A DNA stretch of 64,000 nt from Actinomycetospora chibensis (GTDB lineage: Bacteria > Actinomycetota > Actinomycetes > Mycobacteriales > Pseudonocardiaceae). The DNA is taken from the NCBI RefSeq assembly GCF_028737215.1, contig NZ_JAQZAM010000003.1, forward strand, positions 372,001 to 436,000, given 5' to 3'. Under the pieces are notes generated by a model. That model worked only from the letters and a program-made list of their open reading frames with translations. It searched no databases and was not told the origin of the DNA. The position numbers and the translations under genes are program-made. Positions 1-8,273 of this stretch are shown here, piece after piece (position 1 is the stretch's first letter; each line of letters opens with the position of its first letter).

Positions 1-445
1 ACCGTCGAGCTCGTCGACCGCGCGCAGGGCCAACAGCCTCGCCGAACGGCAGGTGGACCCCGGCGACCGTCCCACCGTGCGGGTCGGGCTGACACCGACC
101 GGGGCAGCGGGTGCCGGCTGTGGTGAGCCCGCTGCACCAAGACCAGATGCGCCGTGTGGTGGGGCCGCTGCGTCCGTGAAACGGAACCCGCTGCCGAGGA
201 CGCCGACAGCGCCTGACGTCGCACGGGAGCTGTCGGCGACCACAACGAGAAGGTCGTTGCTCCGATGCGAACGGTCATCGATCGCCACCCACCGCTGCGG
301 GCAGCGAGGTGCTGGTGGTGGTGGAAGAGCGTTCTTGTCGTGGCGGCACGGGACCAGCCCTCCAGATTGTGCTGTTGGCACAACCCGAAGGAGCGTCGAA
401 CACGAGAAGTTCGCAGTCAGAGGTTTCCGATGACGAGGGGTGGGC
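1..445. other. No supported gene
   Basis: I see no convincing coding sequence here. The open frames on both strands have arginine- and proline-rich compositions typical of shadow frames in GC-rich DNA, and none resembles a known family. A GAGGGG ribosome-binding site at 435-440 serves the next gene. Confidence 0.6.
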
Positions 446-1057
446 GTGGCCGAAGAAGAGCGAACTATCATGCCGGGAACAGCGTGCTCGCTCGAATTGG
501 ACGCAGGGCAATCGGTCGACATCATCGACGTCAAGGGGCAACAGGTCGCCGACCTGGTCGCGTTCTCGCTGACGAACGTCGACCGTGAGTGGCTGTCACC
601 CACCCACACCCGGTCGTCGTTGGGTCGGCTCAAGTTACGTCGTCTAGACCCACTCCTGACCAATTTCCGGCGAATGATCCTGAAGCTCGTCCACAATGAC
701 GTCGGAGTCCACGACATGACCTTTGCCTCGTGCGACAGGCAGCGCTACCTGCTCGGCTACGGTATAGCCGAACATCCCAACTGCCGCGAGGCGCTCTCTC
801 GAGTTCTCCTGCCGTACGGCATCCCCGTCCACCGAATTCCGGACCCGATCAACCTGTTCCAGAACTCGACGGTCGATGCAGACGGAGTGATCGAGACGAT
901 CGCCCCGACGAGTCGGGCGGGCGACCGGCTGTCGCTGGTGGCCACGATGAACACGCTGCTCGCCGTGGCTGCCTGTCCGCAGGACCAGAGCCCCTGCAAC
1001 GGATGGGCACCTACTCCCATCGCGCTGCGCGCCCCCATCGGTGCATTCGCGCCGTGA
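446..1057 (+). CDS. DUF1989 / urea carboxylase-associated family protein
   Basis: This 203-residue protein matches the DUF1989 family in length and in its landmarks: GQQVADLVAF near the N terminus, a central FASCDRQRYLLGYG segment, and CPQDQSPCNGW near the C terminus. Family members are often encoded beside urea carboxylase and allophanate hydrolase genes, but their biochemical role is not settled. The conserved cysteines could bind a metal; that is inference. GTG 446 was chosen because GAGGGG ends five bases upstream; GTG 440 and ATG 470 are alternatives. The tail after the CNGW motif is somewhat longer than I expect for the family. The amide locus 2.3 kb downstream fits a role in small-amide nitrogen metabolism, but no urea carboxylase is present in the window. 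Confidence 0.8.
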   Translation: MAEEERTIMPGTACSLELDAGQSVDIIDVKGQQVADLVAFSLTNVDREWLSPTHTRSSLGRLKLRRLDPLLTNFRRMILKLVHNDVGVHDMTFASCDRQRYLLGYGIAEHPNCREALSRVLLPYGIPVHRIPDPINLFQNSTVDADGVIETIAPTSRAGDRLSLVATMNTLLAVAACPQDQSPCNGWAPTPIALRAPIGAFAP

Positions 1058-1105
1058 CGGGCCGCGCAGCTCACCGCTGTGCCCTTCGGTCGGAGTCGAA
1101 GACGA

Positions 1106-2032
1106 TCAGGTGTCCGGAGGCACGACCAGCACCGCTCGGTGTCCGTGGCGGAGTAATGCCCTGGCGTTGCTGCCGAGCAGACGCTCTCGCAATGTCGATC
1201 GTCGGCGGGAGGCGACCACGATCACGCCGACGCCCTGCGCTGCGGCTTCCTCGGCGAGAGTGTCGGCCACGCTGCGCGGCCCGAACTCTTCGGTGGCTAG
1301 TTTGACCGTCTCCGGCGGTAGCCCCTCCTCGCTGTTTCGGCCCGCCACCTCTGGCTCGATCGCGACCCGTGGGCTGGGCCCGCCGAAGATCGCTGGGGTC
1401 CCGACGTAGCGGACGAGCTGCAGTCGGTCGCGGAACAGGTCTGCGGCGACGACCCGCGCTCGATCGGCGGCGGGGGACCCGTCGTGCGCGATCATCACCG
1501 CGCCGCCCACGGCGGCGGCGCGCTCCTCGGCCAGCAATGGCGGTACGACCAGCACTGGCGTCGAGCTGTAGTTGACCGTGGTGCGCGAGACGCTACTGAA
1601 CAAGCCTGGGAGCCCCCAGGCGCCGCGAGAGCCAACCACGACAACCGCGGGCCGGAACCGCTCGGCGAGCTCCGCGAGTGCCAGGCCTTCGCCCCCGTGG
1701 ACCTCGTGCACGAATGGTTCTGCCGTCCAGCCCGCCGCCTCGGCGAGGGTGACTCCCCTCGCGGCCACGCTGTTCGCCGTTGAGGCCGCCTCCCGCCGCA
1801 CCAGCCTCCACAGATGATCGCCGTTCCAGGCCCGCCGCGCGAGCCGGCGATGCATGGTGGAATCGGCGCCGGGCGCGGTCCAGAGGTGGGCCACCCGGGC
1901 GTGACGAAGCGGCATCAGCTCCGCAGCGATCGAGACGGCGGTCATGGCGGCATGAGACCCGTCGAAACCGAGCAGCACCGAACCGTCGCCTCGACGGCCC
2001 AAAACTCGGTCGCGCGTCGCCACTACGTTCAT
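1106..2032 (-). CDS. Tandem-domain universal stress protein
   Basis: The 308-residue product has two UspA folds. Domain 1 (about residues 15-165) opens with VLLGFDGSHAA and ends with a VVVGSRGAWG nucleotide-loop segment and TPVLVVPP. Domain 2 opens with VMIAHDGSPAAD and ends with GSNARALLRHGHRAVLVVPP. Tandem Usps are cytosolic, often bind ATP, and are induced by hypoxia or stationary phase in actinomycetes. The frame is open much further upstream, but the ATG at 2032 is preceded by GAGG, and the residues upstream of it do not look like protein. It stands alone. It is one of five Usp genes in the window. Confidence 0.9.
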   Translation of the reverse strand: MNVVATRDRVLGRRGDGSVLLGFDGSHAAMTAVSIAAELMPLRHARVAHLWTAPGADSTMHRRLARRAWNGDHLWRLVRREAASTANSVAARGVTLAEAAGWTAEPFVHEVHGGEGLALAELAERFRPAVVVVGSRGAWGLPGLFSSVSRTTVNYSSTPVLVVPPLLAEERAAAVGGAVMIAHDGSPAADRARVVAADLFRDRLQLVRYVGTPAIFGGPSPRVAIEPEVAGRNSEEGLPPETVKLATEEFGPRSVADTLAEEAAAQGVGVIVVASRRRSTLRERLLGSNARALLRHGHRAVLVVPPDT

Positions 2033-3355
2033 CAGGCCGCCTCGTGATTCGTGTTCTAGGGTCGGCCTCCAGCTCCTCCGGCTCACTCTCGCGCCTTTCG
2101 CTCGATCTCCGCCCGGGGCGGCCGCGCGAATGTGGCGCGCAGCGTTCCCTCTCCGCTGCACCCAGCATGGGGTGGCGTCGAGCCGGCTCCGTTGGAGTTT
2201 CTTGCCAAAGGCAGCTCGCACTTCTTGTCGGTCTGAAGCCAACCGACGCTGCTGCTGACCACACCGAGGTCCTCGATGGCGCGCGTCCCTGCTGAGGACA
2301 CCCGCAAGTCGACTCCCCGGGCGACGGGTGAACCGGACCACCCGCCGATGGGGAGCGACGCTGAAGGTGGAGGTCTGGGCGGAGATCCACCTTCATCGGG
2401 CCAAGGGATGCCGATCAAGGCGCTGGTCGCCGGGGATCGGGTGAAGCACGATCCGTCAGGTGTGGGTCGCCGCCGCGCCGCCGAAGGACCAGTGCCAGCG
2501 AGGGGCTCGGTCGTCGACGACCCACGCCTTGGTCGTGTGCGTGATCGACCATCCCGAACTCGGCGCCACCCGGGAGCAGGCCGCCGCCCCGAACGTCTTG
2601 GCGCCGCCACTCCGGGTGCAGATCGCCGGTTTCGACAACCTCTGGTGGCGGCTGCGCACGGCCGAGTGAGCGAACCCCTCCGGGGGGGATCGCAAGGTGG
2701 TCGCTCGTGGCCACCACCTGTGTCGCGGACCGCGAGCGCGAGCCGAGGCCGAGCTCTTTCTTCGCCGGCTCGACCTCCGGCAGATGTCGCTCTGGGCAAG
2801 GCGCGGGCCGAACAAACTCGTAGTTCGTCAGGTCCGTCAGACGCGTGCCGGCGCCTGGCCCTTGGCCCTCGGCGCGGTCCTGTGGGTGCTCGTCGCGGTG
2901 AGCAGCCTCGGGCTGCAGGCGCTGACCGGGACTCTGTGAGGGCCGGTCAACGCCGTCCGCCTGGCGACAGCTCGCCCGGCGCCGAGGGGGAGAGGGCGGC
3001 GGCCCGGCCTCGGCGCACAACCACGACTCCTCTCCGCTGAGCAGCCACTGCACCGAGTCCGACGCGCGAGCCCCGGAGGCCTCGGAGATCGTCCAGCCGT
3101 TCCTTCATCGACATCGTCCACCGCGGCGCCGCGGTCGACCTCGCTTTGCTGCTAGCTTGCACGACCACCTGATTCTCCCTCGATCAGGCCGTCGACCCCG
3201 CAGTCGCCGACGACGTCAGCAAGAGCAGAACCATCGTCGAGGGCGCCGAACAGATCCAGCAGCTCGTCATCGCCCGCACCATCTCGGGCCGGCACATTGC
3301 CTGATACTTACCGAAGGTTGGGCACTGGTCGTACGGTGCCTCTGCTCGCCACCGG
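2033..3355. other. Gene-poor, probably decayed stretch
   Basis: No intact gene is supported over 1.3 kb. Two pieces look slightly protein-like. A plus-strand frame at 2697-2939 ends in one hydrophobic helix (GAWPLALGAVLWVLVAVSSL). A plus-strand tail at 3173-3304 encodes VEGAEQIQQLVIARTISGRH before a stop codon. Neither has a clear start or a family I recognise. The rest reads as shadow frames. Confidence 0.5.
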
Positions 3356-4420
3356 TCAGAGCGTCGTCAGGACGTCGAAGTCGTAGCCGTCGGCGCGGGC
3401 GAGATGGATGGCCTGGTGGCTCTCCCCGCGCCCTCCTCCGCTGAGGGCCACGGTGCCTCGCGGGCCTTCGTAGGTCACCCGTGTTCCGGCCGCGACCGCC
3501 GCGACGTCGTCGACGCGGACGGACCCGGCTGCCCGCGTGAGCGAGGTCAACGCCAGGAGACCCTCGTAGCAGGACTCGGCAGCGTTGTTGAGCGCCGGCG
3601 CATCGGGGCCGTAGCGATGCACGTAGGCCGACATGAAATCCATCGCTGACGTCGTTGCGAGCGAGCTGAAGTAGGCGGCCGCGACATAGAGGTTGCCGGT
3701 CGCCTCCGCACCCGTCGCGAGCAACATGTTCTCCTCCATGAGAGGAGCGAACCGCGGCATGATCGAGTCCAGGCCGACCTCGGCGAACTCCCGATTGAAC
3801 ATCACGGCGTCCTGACCGACCAGCAGCATCAGAACACCGTCCGCCTCGCTGCGCGCGATGTCGACGAGGGTGGACGAGAAGTCTCGGCACCCGTACGAGA
3901 CGAACGCTTCGTGCACGACCTCGATCCCGGCGGCGCGGGCGTACTCCCGCACCCGCGCCGCCGTGCGGCGCGGCCAGACGTAGTCCGCGCCGACCAGGGC
4001 CCATCGACGAACCCTGGCGTTGTCGCGCATCCACTCCAGCGCGGGTGCCACCTGTAGTTCGGGCACCTCTCCGCTGGTGAACACACCCCGCGGGATCGGG
4101 CCGCCTTCGTAGAGCGAGGTGTAGACGTAGGCCGCCCGGTCTCGCAGCACCGGCGCGAGCGCTTCCCGAACGCTGGAGATGTGCCAACCGGTGACGGCGT
4201 CGAGCTCGCGACGTTCGAGCAGGTGGTGGACGGTGCGTCGGATCTCGGGCAACGAGGTGCCCGCATCGATCACGGTGAGCTCCAGCTCGCGCCCCAGCAC
4301 TCCACCTGCCGCGTTCACCTCTGCGGCGGCGAGCTCCGCGACGGCCTCGCACGAGGGGCCGAAGATGCCGCCCGGGCCCTGCAGGGGTATCGCGAGGCCG
4401 ACGCGAAACGGCTCCTCCAC
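3356..4420 (-). CDS. AmiC-like amide-sensing periplasmic-binding-fold protein
   Basis: The 354-residue protein has the type I periplasmic-binding fold of the branched-chain amino acid/amide receptors (Peripla_BP_6). It starts directly with VGLAIPLQGPGGIFGPSCE and continues with AAAEVNAAGGVLGRELEL and VIDAG. There is no signal peptide or lipobox, so it should be cytosolic, like the regulator AmiC rather than an ABC-transporter receptor. It is divergent from a MarR gene and a formamidase gene. That resembles the Mycobacterium smegmatis acetamidase locus, where an AmiC homologue and the MarR-type AmiA control an FmdA-family acetamidase. A GAGGAGG precedes the GTG start. It probably binds a short amide and tunes the MarR repressor; the ligand is inferred. 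An orphan transporter receptor is the alternative. Confidence 0.85.
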   Translation of the reverse strand: MEEPFRVGLAIPLQGPGGIFGPSCEAVAELAAAEVNAAGGVLGRELELTVIDAGTSLPEIRRTVHHLLERRELDAVTGWHISSVREALAPVLRDRAAYVYTSLYEGGPIPRGVFTSGEVPELQVAPALEWMRDNARVRRWALVGADYVWPRRTAARVREYARAAGIEVVHEAFVSYGCRDFSSTLVDIARSEADGVLMLLVGQDAVMFNREFAEVGLDSIMPRFAPLMEENMLLATGAEATGNLYVAAAYFSSLATTSAMDFMSAYVHRYGPDAPALNNAAESCYEGLLALTSLTRAAGSVRVDDVAAVAAGTRVTYEGPRGTVALSGGGRGESHQAIHLARADGYDFDVLTTL

Positions 4421-4453
4421 GCGACCTCCTCGTCCGGCACGCAGAAGTGGAAC

Positions 4454-4478
4454 GACATATCTTCATGTGGAAGTATCG
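4454..4478. promoter_or_regulatory. Operator 1 of the amide locus
   Basis: This 25-base element lies between the divergent AmiC-like (start 4420) and MarR (start 4515) genes. Its core is CATAT-CTTC-ATGTG, an imperfect inverted repeat. It matches the element at 4941-4965 at 22 of 25 positions. It is AT-rich in otherwise GC-rich DNA. Its placement suggests that the MarR protein binds here and controls both divergent transcripts. Confidence 0.75.
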
Positions 4479-4514
4479 CGAGGACCGACAGGGAAGGCAA
4501 GGCTAGGGGGACGG

Positions 4515-4931
4515 GTGGCATCAGACGGACCGAGTGCGATCGAGCTCGCCCGGTTGGTCGCGGACCGGGCATTCGTGTGCGAGCGGGCCATCCACGCGGT
4601 GGTGTCGCCGGTTGGCCTCACCGTCGAACAGTGGTGGGTCCTGCACCACCTGACGGAGGTCGAAGCGGCGTCGATGTCGGGCCTGGTGAGCGCGTGTCGC
4701 GCGTCTGCGCCGACGATGACGCGGATCATCGACAAGTTGGTCGAGAACGCTCTCGTCTACCGCGGTCTGGACGGACCGGATCGGCGTCGGGTGCTCGTGC
4801 GTCTCGCACCGGGCGGGCGCGCCCTGGCCGCCTCGCTCGCCGAGGAGGTCGAGGTGGCGCTCGGGGCGCAGTTCGAGGGGCTCGTGCCGTGGCAGGTCGG
4901 CGCGCTCCAGGCTGTGCTTCGGATGCAATAA
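4515..4931 (+). CDS. MarR-family regulator of the amide locus (AmiA-like)
   Basis: The 138-residue protein has the MarR layout: an N-terminal helix, a winged helix-turn-helix in the middle (MSGLVSACRASAPTMTRIID), and a wing around GLDGPDRRRVLVRL. GTG 4515 was chosen because AGGGGGA lies five bases upstream and because frames further 5' are not protein-like. It sits between a divergent AmiC-like sensor and a formamidase, with one copy of a shared palindrome on each side. This implies autoregulation and repression of the formamidase. The arrangement parallels AmiA of M. smegmatis, but the protein is assigned by fold and context, not by close identity. Confidence 0.88.
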   Translation: MASDGPSAIELARLVADRAFVCERAIHAVVSPVGLTVEQWWVLHHLTEVEAASMSGLVSACRASAPTMTRIIDKLVENALVYRGLDGPDRRRVLVRLAPGGRALAASLAEEVEVALGAQFEGLVPWQVGALQAVLRMQ

Positions 4932-4940
4932 CCACTCATT

Positions 4941-4965
4941 GACATATTTTCATATGGAAGTAGCG
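4941..4965. promoter_or_regulatory. Operator 2 of the amide locus
   Basis: This is the second copy of the 25-base element, with a perfect inverted repeat CATAT-TTTC-ATATG at 4943-4956. It ends 31 bases before the formamidase ATG, in the 65-base gap after the MarR gene. A bound repressor here would block formamidase transcription without affecting the upstream gene. Confidence 0.78.
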
Positions 4966-4996
4966 TCCTCGTCACCCCACAGGACGGAGGACGACG

Positions 4997-6202
4997 ATGT
5001 CGACCGGCCCCACAGACTTCACGAAGTCCGGCGTGTCCCGGTTCCCTGACCGTGATCTCGCCGTACCGCGCTACCGGTGCGAGGTCGGCGTTCCGCTGGC
5101 CGGTCAGAAGGAGCTCGGGCACAACCGGTGGCACCCGGACATCCCGCCGCTGCACGAGCTCGGCCCCGGCGACGAGATCATCCTTGAGGCGGGCGGGTAC
5201 GACGACTACCAGCTCAAGGACGTCGACGACGACCAGGACATCCGCGACTTCGACCTGACTCGGACCCACCCGATGGCCGGCCCGGTCAAGGTGGACGGGG
5301 TCGAGCCCGGAGACCTGCTCGTGGTCGACGTCCTCGACGTGCAGCCGTTGTCGGGGATCGGCTACTCCAACATCCTTCCCGGGATGGGTGGTCCGCTCGC
5401 CTCCTGGTTCCCCGAGGGCTACAAGACGATCTGGGACCTGCACGGCCTGTTCGCCACCAGCCGCCAGATCCCCGGTGTCGAGATCCCGGCGATCTCCCAC
5501 CCCGGCGTCATCGGTGTCGCACCCTCGATGGAGCTGCTCGAGACGTGGAACGCCCGGGAGGACCCGCTCATCGCCGACGGGTACGCGGCTCCGCGCGCCG
5601 ACGCGATGTCGACCGCGGTGCTACGGACGCTGCAGGGTGAGGAGTGGGAGCGGGTCGCGGCCACGGCGGCCCGCACCGTGCCCCCGCGGGAGAACGGCGG
5701 CAACCTCGACATCAAGAACCTCTCGCGCGGGTCACGCGTGTACTTCCCGGTGTTCGTCGGGGGCGGGATGTTCTCGACCGGTGACTTCCACTTCGCCGAG
5801 GGCGACGGCGAGATCACGTGGAACGCGATCGAGATGGACGGCGTCGGCTGGTACCGCTTCAACGTGGTCAAGGACGGCATGGCGCGATACGGGGTCCGGA
5901 CCCCGATGCTGCGCCCGTCGCCCGTGGACCCGAACCTGGGCGCTCGCTACCTCAGCTTCACCGGCCTGTCGGCCAAGGGGACCGAGCAGAAGTACATCGA
6001 CGCGACGATGGCAGCCGTCGACGCCGTCGAACAGGCGATCGCCTACCTGGGCAAGTTCGGGTACTCCCCGGAGCAGGCGTACACCATCATCTCGGTCGCC
6101 CCATGCGAGATGCACATCGGCGGCATCGTCGACATCCCGAACGCGGCGGTCACCTTGAAGGTGCCGCTCGACATCTTCGACAAGGACATCCTGCCCACCT
6201 GA
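4997..6202 (+). CDS. Formamidase / acetamidase (FmdA_AmdA family)
   Basis: The 401-residue protein covers the full FmdA_AmdA family. It hydrolyses short aliphatic amides, probably formamide or acetamide, to ammonia and the acid in the cytosol. Visible landmarks are the early GHNRWHPDIPP segment, the GDEIILEAGG strand, HPMAGPVKVDGVEPGD, and later FVGGGMFSTGDFHFAEGDGE, which includes the conserved acidic and histidine positions. GGAGGA precedes ATG 4997. The gene follows the MarR gene and an operator by about 30 bases, so it is expected to be amide-inducible. No partner subunit or amide channel gene is evident nearby; a decayed MFS gene follows. Confidence 0.92.
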   Translation: MSTGPTDFTKSGVSRFPDRDLAVPRYRCEVGVPLAGQKELGHNRWHPDIPPLHELGPGDEIILEAGGYDDYQLKDVDDDQDIRDFDLTRTHPMAGPVKVDGVEPGDLLVVDVLDVQPLSGIGYSNILPGMGGPLASWFPEGYKTIWDLHGLFATSRQIPGVEIPAISHPGVIGVAPSMELLETWNAREDPLIADGYAAPRADAMSTAVLRTLQGEEWERVAATAARTVPPRENGGNLDIKNLSRGSRVYFPVFVGGGMFSTGDFHFAEGDGEITWNAIEMDGVGWYRFNVVKDGMARYGVRTPMLRPSPVDPNLGARYLSFTGLSAKGTEQKYIDATMAAVDAVEQAIAYLGKFGYSPEQAYTIISVAPCEMHIGGIVDIPNAAVTLKVPLDIFDKDILPT

Positions 6203-6443
6203 TCGGCCGCCGGCTCCGGTCCGATCGGCGCGGCTCCGTCGCCGCACGTGCAGACGCTCGCAGCCCCCTGCACGCGTGTGCTGTGACGGAGCCCGCCGGT
6301 CCGCCTCCCCCGCGGGCCGATGCCGACGACCCGGGGGGCTGCCATCACGCCTCGACCACGTGAAGCTCCGACCAGTCAGGGGGAGAGGTGGCAATCCTCG
6401 CGGACCACCCGCGTCACGAGCCCGTCGGTCCAACGGGACGGGA

Positions 6444-6905
6444 ATGACGGTCAGCACGAAGCGGGCGGTGACGGGCGCCCTGCTGCTCGATCTCGCCGTC
6501 AGCCCCCTGTTCGCCTGGGATGTCTTCACCGACGTGCTGAGGTGGGAGCTCGGCGCCACCGACACCGCGCTGGCCGGCGTGTTCTCCGTCGGACTCGTCG
6601 CCTTCATGGCCGCGGTCGTGCTCGGCGGCCGCCTCGCCGACCGCGCGGCCCCCGGCACCTCGCGGTCGTGGCGGCGACCGGGATGATCGTGGGCCTCCTC
6701 GGGAGTGCGGTGGCGGGCTCGGTGATCGCGGTCGTCCTGGCCTTCGGGGTGCTGGTCGGCGCCTCGAGCGGCCTCGACTACGCCACCGCGGTGCGGGTCG
6801 CCGGCACCGTGGCCTCCGGTCGGGGACTCGCGCTCGGTCTCGTCGTGAGCGCCTACGCCGTCGGCTCCGCGGTTCTCGCGCCGGTCGCTTCGACGGCGTC
6901 TACCT
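6444..6905 (+). pseudogene. MFS transporter remnant, frameshifted and truncated
   Basis: From ATG 6444 about 70 codons encode the first helices of a major facilitator (ALLLDLAVSPLFAWDVF, then VVLGGRLADRAAP at the loop 2 signature). Near 6645-6655 the reading shifts frame and continues as VVAATGMIVGLLGS, then GLALGLVVSAYAVGSAVL, up to about 6905, after which similarity stops. The layout resembles oxalate/formate antiporter-type MFS proteins. A formate exporter would suit a formamidase neighbour, but only about 150 residues remain and the gene cannot make a working carrier. Confidence 0.7.
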
Positions 6906-7059
6906 CCTCTCCTCTCCGTCGCCGCCCTCGGATATGGGTGCGTCGCCACGTACACGCGGCTCGCGCCCGGTTCGGTCGTAGCCCGTCCGACCTGAGTCTC
7001 GGCCGGCTCGACCTTCTCGCCGGCGCGCGCTCGCCCCAACAGCGGGCGACGATGCGTCG

Positions 7060-8004
7060 GTGAGGGAAGGCATTCAGGATCGCGTCGACGATCCGGAGGT
7101 CCAGGGCGTCGACTCCGACATCATCTTCGTCTCCGATGCCCTCCAGGCCCGGCTGAACACCTTCTGCGCGCAGCGACCCGAGCGCACGGTGACCTCGGTG
7201 ACGTTCGATGCCATCGAGCATTTCGGGCGCCGACTGCCCGAGCTGATCGAAAACGCCCTGGCCCGGCCCGTTTCGCCGCCCTCCGAACACACGGAGCTCC
7301 GGTACCTCGGGGCGGGGCCGGTTCAGGTTCGGCTCCGGCCCGGTGTCGCCGGAGCGCGGATGCTCCGCCGGCTCTCGGACGAACTCGGACGGTCCTGGCG
7401 GACGTGGGTGCCACCGGTGCTGAACGCCTACCTGCCTGGGCGGCGGGAGCCTGAGAACATGCCGTGGCTGGTCCAGGACGATCGACGTCCCGGGGGTGCG
7501 TCCACGGGACACCGAGGAGGAGGCCCCGTGCTCGTGATCCGGGTCGACCTGGTCGAAGAGATCGTCGCCCACGCCCGCCGCGATCACCCCCGGGAGGCGT
7601 GCGGGCAGCTGTTCGGGGCCGCGGACGGCGGCCGAGCGATGCGCTACGTGCCGATGACGAATGCCGACGAGGCCGACGAGCAGTACGACAACTTCCGTTT
7701 CGATCCGGACGAGCAGCTCCGGGTCCACCGGGACGCGCAGTCGCGGGGCGAGGAGGTGGTGGCTGTCGTGCACTCCCACACCGGGATGCCCCGCCGGCTG
7801 CCCGAGGGCCGGAGGCAGTCGGAGGCGTACCCGTCGGCCAAGGACGTCCGCTTCATGGGCCTGCAGCCCGACGTGCACTTCGTCATCGTCGCGCTCGACG
7901 GCCCGGACGCCGAGACCGAGCTGCGGTCGTTCCTACTCGGCGGGCACGGCGAGGTCGTCGAGGACGAGGTGACGATCGGTCCCGGCGGGACGTACGGAGG
8001 TTGA
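7060..8004 (+). CDS. JAMM (MPN+) metallopeptidase with an in-frame N-terminal region
   Basis: The C-terminal 158 residues (from 7528) form a JAB/MPN+ zinc metallopeptidase of the Mov34/Mec type. They show the glutamate in HPREACGQLFG, the metal pair in VVHSHT, and SEAYPSAKD supplying the serine and aspartate. Compared with Mec, about eleven residues (GMPRRLPEGRR) are inserted between HSHT and the serine. The first 156 codons are open in the same frame. They contain two short strand-helix-helix-like stretches (IIFVSDALQARL and VQVRLRPGVAGARMLRRLSD) that vaguely recall ribbon-helix-helix proteins. A strong internal start at 7528 suggests two genes that share a frame or were fused. JAMM enzymes remove ubiquitin-like or sulfur-carrier tails; the target here is unknown and no MoaD/ThiS gene is adjacent. 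Confidence 0.75.
   Translation: MREGIQDRVDDPEVQGVDSDIIFVSDALQARLNTFCAQRPERTVTSVTFDAIEHFGRRLPELIENALARPVSPPSEHTELRYLGAGPVQVRLRPGVAGARMLRRLSDELGRSWRTWVPPVLNAYLPGRREPENMPWLVQDDRRPGGASTGHRGGGPVLVIRVDLVEEIVAHARRDHPREACGQLFGAADGGRAMRYVPMTNADEADEQYDNFRFDPDEQLRVHRDAQSRGEEVVAVVHSHTGMPRRLPEGRRQSEAYPSAKDVRFMGLQPDVHFVIVALDGPDAETELRSFLLGGHGEVVEDEVTIGPGGTYGG
7513..7530 (+). promoter_or_regulatory. Internal ribosome-binding site and GTG start of the JAMM domain
   Basis: GAGGAGGAGG at 7514-7523 is followed by GTG 7528, in frame with the longer reading. This is one of the stronger Shine-Dalgarno sequences in the window. It would yield a stand-alone 158-residue peptidase of normal family length. Confidence 0.6.
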
Positions 8005-8273
8005 TCCCGGTCCGGGTGCGTGCCGACGTCATCTCGGTCGCAGTCCGCGTGGGGAGGCGGCCCGGCGATCTCCAGCAGGCGCGCAGCGGGATCGGTCAGG
8101 AGCCGACATGCGCCGCACGCCCGGCATAGGAGCGGTGTCGCCGTCCTGACCCGGCGGGCGCGACACCTGTACAGGGCCACAACTACCTTCCCGACGTTTG
8201 TCGCTGCTCGACAGCCCGAGGTGGCCGTACCTCGTCCATGGTCAAGGGACGAACAGCAGTCCCTGGAGGTGGC

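Noticed and set aside
53..433. 126-codon plus-strand frame at the window start
   Set aside because: Composition is alanine/arginine/proline-rich with no family feature, and three frames are open over the same bases, typical of GC-rich shadow.
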